Shown: piece by piece, positions 5,765 to 10,957 of the stretch
Position numbering within the stretch: position 1 is the first letter of the stretch
How the letters are laid out: each line of letters opens with the position of its first letter
Source: Flavobacteriales bacterium
Lineage (GTDB): Bacteria; Bacteroidota; Bacteroidia; Flavobacteriales; Flavobacteriaceae
Reading direction: 5' to 3'
Assembly: GCA_027065935.1 (NCBI GenBank)
Contig: JAMONI010000204.1
Location: 1 to 10,957, forward strand
DNA length: 10,957 nucleotides
Notes under the pieces: generated by a model
Databases searched by the model: none
The model's input: the letters and a program-made list of their open reading frames with translations, nothing else
Told to the model about the DNA's origin: nothing
Position numbers and translations under genes: made by a program

Positions 5765-7530
5765 CCTTTCAATGTTTTGTCCAAATGCTTCAATATTTCT
5801 TGCAATTTTTCCAAATCGGCATCCATGTCATCCGCTGAAACCGGTGCGTAACGCACACTTTGAATTTTTTCCCAAAACCCGCTTAATTCTTGAATGATTT
5901 CGGATGAAACTCCCGATGTTTTAAGTTCCCGCTCGATATGATTCCGGGTTAATTCCACCGGTTTTAATTTCAATTTGTTTTGAAAATACAGCAGTAAGAT
6001 TTTTTCCAAGGTACCATAAAACCTGTCTTTATTTCCGGTGTTGGACCGGGCCTCGGAAAACAGTGAGTTGATTCGTGAACGGTTTTTTCTTTGTGCAACC
6101 AATCCGGGATTTTGCAGAATCTTATTTCGGATGAATTTGGTGATAATCAATAAAATCAAGATAAATAAAGCCGCATAATTAAGTCGCCAAAACCATTTGG
6201 AATTGAAAAAATCCTCTTTATCGACGGATTGCCATCGAGGACGGGTAGCCAACGACATGCTTGTGGAAGCCTGCGGTGTTTGAATTCGGACATTAGCATT
6301 TCCGCTCACATTTTCGCCGTACACTTGCAATATTTTTTCTTGCGATTTTAGCGTGACATAGCGTTTTTTTTGCGGATCGAAGTAGGTGAATTTTACGGCG
6401 GGAATGATATATTTTCCGCTTTTTTGCGGAATAATAGTATAAATCTTTTCGATACTTCCGGTATAACCCGACGGAGTGGCTTTTATTTTTCTGTTTTCTT
6501 CGGGTTCAAATACCTCGAGGTCGGCGGGGAGGCGAATGTCGTTGATATCGAACATTCCCAAGTTTCCTTTACCCGAAATTTTCAAGCGTAAAGCCGTGGT
6601 TTCGCCGGCTTTTACACTATCGTTTTCCAAAACGACATCCAACTGATAATTTCCCACGGCTCCCGTAAAGTCGGAGGTTTTGTCTTCTTCGGGCAAAGCT
6701 TCCACCCGAACCATTTTGGCCCCTGACGTCAAACTTACCTGCCTGGGCACTTCCACCCATTCTTTGAAGAAACCGAATACCCTTTCTTCGTAAGTGATTT
6801 CGGTTAGTTCCAGTTTCATCGGTTTGATTTTCAGTGTTCCTGACTTTTGAGGTATAAGCAATACCCTCGAAACCGTATAAACTCTGTAGAGTACACCATC
6901 GACGGTTTGTTCTGCGGGACCTTCTATATCGTCGTTCAGACGTTCGGACCAAAATCCCTCGAACTCGGGATTTTTTACAAAGTTCAAATTTCCCGCTCTG
7001 ACATCGTTTTTAATGTAGAGCTTAAACGTAACGCTTAAAGGCTCACCTATATAGACTTTGGAACGGGACAGTTCGGCCGTAAAAAAAATATTTTTCGATG
7101 CGGGAATATCGGGTGGCGGATTGGCGGTGCCGTTCCCTTTCATTACGGGACTTTCGGCCTCTTCGGTGACATTGATTTTCAGCGCTTCGGTCTCATAGGT
7201 CTTACCGTCGATAAGCGCCCGGGCCGGTTCGATATCGAGCAATCCCTTGCGTTTGGGTTGCAGAATATAGGTATAGGTCTTTTTGAATTCGCTCTTTCCG
7301 TTCACCCACATATAACTTTGTGATACGCTGGGCCCCATCACCACATAAAAATCATTGAACGAAGGAGGAGTAAACTGTTCTTCGTTGCGGTTCAGCACAA
7401 AATCCACCCGCAAACGCTCGTTCAGGGCGATTTCGGTTTTGTTGGTTTTGGCATAAAAATCCGCTTGTCCTAACATCCACTGGGGCAATATAATCAGGAT
7501 AAGCGCCAAATATTTTTCAAACCATTTCAT
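5761..7530 (-). CDS. batD: BatD family protein (oxygen tolerance)
   Basis: BatD-family protein (oxygen-tolerance domain), 589 aa. An upstream TTG at 7536 would add two residues, but the ATG at 7530 gives a proper signal peptide: MKWFEKYL, hydrophobic core, predicted cleavage after MLG or MLGQ near residue 21. The large extracytoplasmic part (about 22-445) is made of beta-sandwich repeats typical of BatD; examples are NEEQFTPPSFNDFYVVMGPS, FFTAELSRSKVYIGEPLSV, and ALRLKISGKGNLGMFDI. These repeats resemble each other in the pattern 'vGeplsvtfkLy' and 'aGeTtaLrLkIsG'. One transmembrane helix lies at about 449-467, followed by a cytoplasmic helical tail of about 120 residues. It would sit in the inner membrane facing the periplasm. 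It is coupled to batE by ATGA. No batA, batB or batC lies directly upstream, which differs from the usual moxR-batABCDE order. Confidence 0.92.
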   Translation of the reverse strand: MKWFEKYLALILIILPQWMLGQADFYAKTNKTEIALNERLRVDFVLNRNEEQFTPPSFNDFYVVMGPSVSQSYMWVNGKSEFKKTYTYILQPKRKGLLDIEPARALIDGKTYETEALKINVTEEAESPVMKGNGTANPPPDIPASKNIFFTAELSRSKVYIGEPLSVTFKLYIKNDVRAGNLNFVKNPEFEGFWSERLNDDIEGPAEQTVDGVLYRVYTVSRVLLIPQKSGTLKIKPMKLELTEITYEERVFGFFKEWVEVPRQVSLTSGAKMVRVEALPEEDKTSDFTGAVGNYQLDVVLENDSVKAGETTALRLKISGKGNLGMFDINDIRLPADLEVFEPEENRKIKATPSGYTGSIEKIYTIIPQKSGKYIIPAVKFTYFDPQKKRYVTLKSQEKILQVYGENVSGNANVRIQTPQASTSMSLATRPRWQSVDKEDFFNSKWFWRLNYAALFILILLIITKFIRNKILQNPGLVAQRKNRSRINSLFSEARSNTGNKDRFYGTLEKILLLYFQNKLKLKPVELTRNHIERELKTSGVSSEIIQELSGFWEKIQSVRYAPVSADDMDADLEKLQEILKHLDKTLKG

Positions 7531-7646
7531 AAGCAACGGTCATTTTGACAGCGTTTTTCTTCGGTGAAGATAAAAAATCACCGTTAAAATTTCGAATTTT
7601 CACAAGCAAAAAAAGTGCCTAAACGCTTGAAAAGAAAAAAAGTGCA
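7531..7646 (-). other. Intergenic region before batD with short repeats
   Basis: This 116-nt gap separates the Dph6-like gene from batD. It holds an 11-nt direct repeat A7GTGC (7608-7618 and 7635-7645, 16 nt apart), an inverted repeat AAAATT-TCG-AATTTT (7586-7600), and a 6-bp hairpin CGGTGA/TCACCG with a 10-nt loop (7562-7583). No TAnnTTTG box is seen on the minus strand. The region probably forms the batD leader or its control region, but none of the elements can be named. In minus-strand sense the T7 runs follow the Dph6-like stop without a convincing stem, so no intrinsic terminator is called. Confidence 0.4.
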
Positions 7647-8375
7647 TTATCCGGGCAGTAGGTCCACATACCAAAATCCCGTGTCCCAAGCTTTGCTCCG
7701 GGATTTGTTGCCAAAGTTCCGGCTGTCCTCTTTGGAACAGGGTTTGTATTCCCGGTAGGTTTTTTCTCCCAACGAAAAGGATACGGGAAATTTAAAAAAC
7801 GGCGCGTTGTGTAGAAAAGTATGGAACTCACCGTTTTCGCCGCACCAGTCCACGTCGGAAGGCAAATCGCACAAAAAACGCCGGTCAAAATTTCTGCCTA
7901 CGTAAGTATTGTCGAAATATTTGGCGTTTACCGTGATTACCACCGGCTCCAATTCGTAATCGAGTATTTCCAAGGCCATCGTGCGCGTGTCGTAGCCCCA
8001 AACGGGGAATTCGGCTTTCATACCCGCCTTGTTCATTTGTTCCTTACGGTATTGCTTTAAATCTTCCAAAAATATATCTCCGAAATAGCCCGTAGTAAAG
8101 CCTTCGTCCTTGAGTTGCGATAAGGTTTTTCGCATAATTCGATTGTATGATTCCATAGAAACATTCTTGGACAAAGGTATTTTCAAAAGTTCGATGCCAA
8201 TGGAACGGGCTTGTTGCTCGAGCAATTCCACACGCAAGCCGTGCATGGACACACGCTGGTAATCGGCATTAACCGTAGTAAGTAGCAGATCGGGGCGTAT
8301 GCCTTCTTGAAGCAGTTTAAGCAAAGCAAAACCGGCGTCCTTCCCGGAGCTCCAGCTTAAAAAAGTTTTAGACAC
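7647..8375 (-). CDS. Dph6-like PP-loop ATPase (diphthine--ammonia ligase family)
   Basis: ATP-pyrophosphatase-type protein of the diphthine--ammonia ligase (Dph6, MJ0570/DUF71) family, 242 aa. Visible features are: PP-loop SSGKD (9-13) after a beta strand, RVSMHGLRVELLEQQA (41-56), FGDIFLEDLKQYR (98-110), FPVWGYDT (123-130), VGRNFD, and the family signature D-x-CGENGEFHTF (176-187). The start is GTG at 8375, chosen because it places the PP-loop at the usual distance; there is no suitable ATG before it. The GTG lies inside the end of the PID-type gene (8-nt overlap), suggesting translational coupling. True diphthamide synthesis acts on eukaryotic and archaeal EF2, which bacteria lack. The bacterial substrate must therefore be different and is unknown. 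Adenylation followed by amidation of a carboxylate is the expected chemistry. Confidence 0.88.
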   Translation of the reverse strand: MSKTFLSWSSGKDAGFALLKLLQEGIRPDLLLTTVNADYQRVSMHGLRVELLEQQARSIGIELLKIPLSKNVSMESYNRIMRKTLSQLKDEGFTTGYFGDIFLEDLKQYRKEQMNKAGMKAEFPVWGYDTRTMALEILDYELEPVVITVNAKYFDNTYVGRNFDRRFLCDLPSDVDWCGENGEFHTFLHNAPFFKFPVSFSLGEKTYREYKPCSKEDSRNFGNKSRSKAWDTGFWYVDLLPG

Positions 8376-8553
8376 CCGAAGTCTTTTTTAACTTGGCCGC
8401 AATGTAACGTGCCGTAATTATTACGAGTGCCAATGCAAATACAAACAGCAGATAAATGTCATCGTCTATAGGAACACCGGGCGGAGGCGGAGGCCCCTGC
8501 GCTAACATTCTAGCCGAAACTAATGATATAATATAGAAGCAAACCTTTTTCAT
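8368..8553 (-). CDS. Small PID-type (PPPPPG-x-PID) membrane protein
   Basis: A 61-aa protein with signal peptide (1-19, ending MLAQ), five prolines (21-25), G-V-PID-DD (26-32), one hydrophobic helix (about 33-51) and a basic tail AAKLKK (52-57). This order of proline run, PID, membrane helix and basic end matches what is known in Flavobacteriia as a PID-CTERM type sorting domain. There is essentially no passenger domain between signal peptide and tag. ATG at 8553 is 13 nt past the tRNA 3' end, with leader CATAAAAGAGTCT and no promoter in between. The stop overlaps the Dph6-like GTG start. It is short but convincing because of the signal peptide, tag pattern and neighbours. Function unknown. 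Confidence 0.8.
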   Translation of the reverse strand: MKKVCFYIISLVSARMLAQGPPPPPGVPIDDDIYLLFVFALALVIITARYIAAKLKKTSGV

Positions 8554-8566
8554 AGACTCTTTTATG

Positions 8567-8640
8567 TGGACCCAGCAGGGCTCGAACCTGCGACCCCCTG
8601 ATTATGAGTCAGGTGCTCTAACCGGCTGAGCTATGGGTCC
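8567..8640 (-). tRNA. tRNA with CAT anticodon (Ile2 candidate, or elongator Met)
   Basis: A complete 74-nt cloverleaf on the minus strand: acceptor stem GGACCCA/TGGGTCC (7 bp), D arm GCTC/GAGC, anticodon stem CCTGA/TCAGG with loop CTCATAA (anticodon CAT), T arm GCAGG/CCTGC with TTCGAGC, and discriminator A. No CCA is encoded; the next bases are CAT. CAT can be elongator Met, or Ile2 after TilS converts C34 to lysidine. Acceptor pairs C4-G69 and C5-G68 match the positive TilS determinants known from E. coli tRNA-Ile2, whereas E. coli elongator tRNA-Met lacks them, so Ile2 is the better guess. It does not look like initiator tRNA, since the first pair is G1-C72. Confidence 0.95.
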
Positions 8641-8655
8641 GGTTTTAGTTAATGG

Positions 8656-8669
8656 CAAATATATAAATT
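8656..8669 (-). promoter_or_regulatory. Bacteroidota-type -7 promoter box for the tRNA gene
   Basis: TATATTTG (8656-8663, minus strand) matches TAnnTTTG exactly and ends 15 nt before the mature tRNA 5' end, a suitable distance for a short leader. A TTTTG lies 15 nt further upstream, which is slightly closer than the usual -33 spacing. The 14-mer AATTTATATATTTG is identical to the one before the lipoprotein gene. It lies in the 44-nt gap after the 115-aa gene. Confidence 0.65.
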
Positions 8670-8684
8670 ATTTTTTTTCAAAAT

Positions 8685-9032
8685 TTAAATTTTGCCGTAT
8701 TTTTTTTCCCAATACTGCGGACTTGACTTTTTACTTACCTGAAACCACAGGTCTTGATTGACAATTCTTCCGTCGGGCATTTTTAATTTTCTGGCATAAA
8801 TCCATATGGTCGGATTGAAAATCAAGTCCGTCACACCAATTGTAAATGTCAAAGGAGCTTCTTCGTTTTTTCGTTTGTCTTCCTGCACCAAAACTTCAAA
8901 ACCGTTGAATTCCAACAAGGATTTTAAAAATTCCATACGTTCCTTGGAAATTCCCTTCTCAATAATCGTGCCACGCTTTCCCGAAATTTCTCCGAATTTA
9001 TGTTTTCCTTCCAGTTTCATAACGGTAATCAT
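8685..9032 (-). CDS. Unknown 115-aa protein directly after nuoN
   Basis: I do not recognise a family. The start codon at 9032 directly abuts the nuoN stop (TAAATG, zero spacing), with an alternative ATG at codon 5 (MKLEGKHKF). The sequence is charged and soluble looking, with no signal peptide or membrane helix. It shows an N-terminal region rich in K/G, a helix ISKERMEFLKSLLEFNGFEVLV (about 28-49), a polar link KRKNEEAPL, then beta-like TFTIGVTDLIFNPTIWIYARKLKM followed by PDGRIVNQDLWFQ and a C-terminal YWEKKYGKI. Codon use looks like that of its neighbours. Tight linkage suggests co-translation with nuoN; a role in complex I assembly or in a separate housekeeping process are both possible. 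No key catalytic motif is seen. Confidence 0.75.
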   Translation of the reverse strand: MITVMKLEGKHKFGEISGKRGTIIEKGISKERMEFLKSLLEFNGFEVLVQEDKRKNEEAPLTFTIGVTDLIFNPTIWIYARKLKMPDGRIVNQDLWFQVSKKSSPQYWEKKYGKI

Positions 9033-10463
9033 TTACAAAATTTCACTTATCTTAGCGATATATTCGTATAACGGACTGTATAACCCGATGAGTATCAGGC
9101 CTACGGCCAAGATAATAAAACCTATCTTGGAATAAACATCCGACTTAAAATACGGGATGGGTTGTTCGCTTGTTCGCAGAAAAGCCGCTCTGACGGGCAA
9201 CAGATAATAATAAAGCGATATGGTAACGTTGACAACGGCCAAAAATACCAACCAATAATACCCTTTGGCTGCAGCGGTGGAGTAAAGGAAAAATTTCCCG
9301 AAAAAACCGGCCACCGGCGGAATACCCGCCAAAGAAAACAAGGAAAGCATCAAGATCAAACTCAACTTGGGATTGGTTCTGTAAAGCCCCTCGTAATCGT
9401 CGATGTTTTCTTTGCCGCTATGCATGGCAATAATGTGTACTACACCGAATGCGGCCACATTGCTGAAAATATAAATCATCAAAAAGTATATTACCGTCTT
9501 TATTCCCAACACGTTACCTCCGATAACTCCCAAAAGGATAAAACCGGCTTGTGCGATGGATGAGAAAGCCAAAAAACGCTTCATGTTCTTTTGACGTAAA
9601 GCAAAGAAGTTGCCCGCAAACATCGTCAAAACGGACAGTAAATAAATGGCAATCGTCCAAGTTTGTTCATACCGGCGCAAGGTGATAAACAGCAAAATCA
9701 TCAAAATGTAAACCGCAGCCGCTTTGGAAATAACAGACAGGTAGTTGGCAATAACCGTAGGAGCGCCTTCATAAACATCCGCCGTCCAAAAGTGAAAGGG
9801 TACCAGGGAAATTTTAAAGAAAATTCCCCCCAACATCATCATAAAACCGACAAGCTCCAAAAACGGCATTTCGGTGGCCAGTTGTATTTTATCGAAGTAA
9901 ATACTGCCCGAGGTGGCATAAATTAAAGAAATACCGAATAACATGACGGCCGATGACATGGCGGCCAACATAATCATCTTTACGGCCGCTTCGGAAGACC
10001 TGCGACGATAGAACTCAAATGCCGCCATGCCCGCAACCGGCAAGGCCGACAGTTCCAACCCCAAATAAAACATCAGAAAGTCACCGGATGAAATCATAAA
10101 AAACAGGCCTGCAAGCGAACTCCATAACAATACATAAAATTCCGAAACGAAACCGTGCGGAATAAGCTTTTCTTTTACCCAAGTAACGGACTGCAGCATA
10201 ATGAGCAAAACCCCTACCATAAGAGTGCTTTTGAGAAAGGCCACCAACGGATAAGTTTTAAACGAACCGCCGAACAGACCGCCTTCTTTGTCAAGCATGG
10301 ACAAACTTGCCAAAAAAACACCGGCAAACAACAAATGAGCCGTATGGATGATCAGATATTTTTTGCTTTTGTCCGTAAACAAATCGGCTAAAATTAAAAG
10401 CAAAGCGGCAATGACCAATAGAATTTCATTTTGCATCAACGAAAACAATTGTTCCCAACTCAT
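9033..10463 (-). CDS. nuoN: NADH-quinone oxidoreductase subunit N
   Basis: Antiporter-like membrane subunit of respiratory complex I, 476 aa and about 14 transmembrane helices, the usual size. It takes part in proton pumping coupled to NADH oxidation and quinone reduction. Key residues of the proton path are present: Glu137 in YLGLELSALPVAG, Lys162 in the EAAVKMIMLAAMSSAVMLFG helix, Lys217 in FFKISLVPFHFWTADVYEGAP (215-235), Lys247 in SVISKAAAVY, and Lys390 in GIPPVAGFFGKFFLY (380-394). These line up well with E. coli NuoN Glu133, Lys158, Lys217, Lys247 and Lys395. MKRFLAFSSIAQAGFILLG (294-312) is the conserved loop-helix. The gene follows nuoM after 12 nt and is followed without a gap by the 115-aa gene, so all three are likely one operon. 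Confidence 0.97.
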   Translation of the reverse strand: MSWEQLFSLMQNEILLVIAALLLILADLFTDKSKKYLIIHTAHLLFAGVFLASLSMLDKEGGLFGGSFKTYPLVAFLKSTLMVGVLLIMLQSVTWVKEKLIPHGFVSEFYVLLWSSLAGLFFMISSGDFLMFYLGLELSALPVAGMAAFEFYRRRSSEAAVKMIMLAAMSSAVMLFGISLIYATSGSIYFDKIQLATEMPFLELVGFMMMLGGIFFKISLVPFHFWTADVYEGAPTVIANYLSVISKAAAVYILMILLFITLRRYEQTWTIAIYLLSVLTMFAGNFFALRQKNMKRFLAFSSIAQAGFILLGVIGGNVLGIKTVIYFLMIYIFSNVAAFGVVHIIAMHSGKENIDDYEGLYRTNPKLSLILMLSLFSLAGIPPVAGFFGKFFLYSTAAAKGYYWLVFLAVVNVTISLYYYLLPVRAAFLRTSEQPIPYFKSDVYSKIGFIILAVGLILIGLYSPLYEYIAKISEIL

Positions 10464-10475
10464 AGCCGTATTTTT

Positions 10476-10957
10476 TTACATAAAAGGTTTTAAAAAGTTT
10501 TCCACACCCGGTTCAATAAACTTCAACCACCAGAAAGGCAACACACCTATCAGCGTGATAAATAAAATCAAAATGTAAATGGCCGTGCGTTCGTACCAAA
10601 ATACTTTCGGAATGTTTTTATGTTCATCTTCGGGTGGGCCCATCAACATCATACCCACAACGCGTAAAATATAAACCGCCGTTACTACAATGGAAGAAAC
10701 GGCCAGAACGGTCAGTACTTGACTGAACAGGTCGCCGTTGAGAAAGCCTCCCATAAAGATATTCATCTCGGCTACAAAGCCGCTAAACCCGGGAAGTCCC
10801 AAGTTAGCCATTCCGGCAATCACGTAAGCCGTGGCTATGAAAGGGATGATTTTGAGCAGGCCGCGCATTTTTCGCACGTCGCGCGTATGCGTACGTCCGT
10901 ATATCATTCCTATCAGCGCAAAGAACAATGCCGTAATAAAACCGTGCGAAAGCGATT
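10476..10957 (-). CDS. nuoM: NADH-quinone oxidoreductase subunit M, 5'-truncated by window edge
   Basis: C-terminal 159 residues of NuoM, an antiporter-like complex I subunit of usually about 500 aa. The frame is open to the right edge. The first in-window full codons read SLSHGFITALFFALIGMIYGR (TTG at 10928 is an internal Leu codon, not a start). SHG contains the conserved histidine equivalent to E. coli NuoM His348, and GLPGFSGFVAEMNIF carries the glutamate equivalent to Glu407. THTRDVRKMRGL is also typical. At least four membrane helices follow, with a short polar segment PPEDEHKNIPKVFWYERT. It ends 12 nt before nuoN, in the standard nuoL-M-N order. Confidence 0.95.
   Translation of the reverse strand, partial: SLSHGFITALFFALIGMIYGRTHTRDVRKMRGLLKIIPFIATAYVIAGMANLGLPGFSGFVAEMNIFMGGFLNGDLFSQVLTVLAVSSIVVTAVYILRVVGMMLMGPPEDEHKNIPKVFWYERTAIYILILFITLIGVLPFWWLKFIEPGVENFLKPFM

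Noticed and set aside
5326..5838. 170-aa open frame on the plus strand opposite batE and the end of batD
   Set aside because: It overlaps two well-supported genes, is low in recognisable pattern and rich in Arg/Cys/Ser as expected from an antisense frame.
7531..7536. TTG start adding two residues to BatD
   Set aside because: The ATG at 7530 gives a normal signal peptide and TTG is a poor start.
7562..7583. Hairpin before batD as an intrinsic terminator
   Set aside because: The stem has only 6 bp and a 10-nt loop, and no T run follows on the minus strand.
9162..9563. 133-aa open frame on the plus strand opposite nuoN
   Set aside because: It is antisense to a conserved membrane protein. Its many Gln, Lys and His residues are the reverse-complement image of hydrophobic codons.
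10926..10928. TTG as the start of a 150-aa protein at the right edge
   Set aside because: The frame runs on to the window edge with the conserved NuoM sequence SLSHGFITA, so this is an internal Leu codon.
1..10957. CRISPR arrays, insertion sequences, phage or toxin-antitoxin genes
   Set aside because: I saw no regularly spaced repeats, transposase or integrase motifs, or terminal inverted repeats. The tRNA has no visible duplicated 3' end that would mark an attachment site.

Overview
The window looks like chromosomal core DNA from a member of the Bacteroidota, most likely Flavobacteriia. The support for this is BatD/BatE-type genes, a PID-type (PPPPPG-x-PID) small sorting-domain protein, the Bacteroidota -7 promoter box TAnnTTTG upstream of at least two transcription units, A-rich leaders without strong Shine-Dalgarno sequences, and a tRNA gene without an encoded CCA. 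I cannot assign a genus. No mobile element, CRISPR array, rRNA or phage gene is visible.

Layout. The left part (1-3060) is on the plus strand. It starts with the 3' part of an M20 zinc dipeptidase gene, cut by the window edge. A polyprenyl diphosphate synthase gene follows with a 4-nt ATGA overlap. Next is a secreted or lipoprotein-like protein with YD-like beta repeats, which has its own promoter box and a strong intrinsic terminator. Everything to the right is on the minus strand, read here from right to left: the 3' third of nuoM (cut by the edge), complete nuoN, a 115-aa unknown protein abutting nuoN, a CAT-anticodon tRNA with its own promoter box, a 61-aa PID-type membrane protein, a Dph6-like PP-loop ATPase starting with GTG inside the preceding gene, batD and batE (ATGA overlap), a DUF1015 protein, and the PLP-homeostasis protein YggS. 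The yggS stop codon lies inside the terminator hairpin of the convergent lipoprotein gene.

How the genes fit together. nuoM and nuoN encode proton-pumping antiporter-like subunits of respiratory complex I, and the small protein after nuoN may be co-expressed with them. BatD and BatE are envelope proteins of the aerotolerance (Bat) family, here without batA, batB or batC directly upstream. DUF1015 and YggS form a tight pair, possibly linked to serine and PLP metabolism. The tRNA, PID protein and Dph6-like gene are so closely spaced that one transcript could carry all three.

Three start sites differ from the longest open frame. DUF1015 and batD most likely start at internal ATGs (4933 and 7530) rather than upstream TTGs, and the Dph6-like gene uses GTG at 8375. 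I did not find a clearly new multi-gene system. The most promising unexplained items are the 115-aa protein behind nuoN, the tRNA/PID/Dph6 arrangement and the almost tag-only PID protein.
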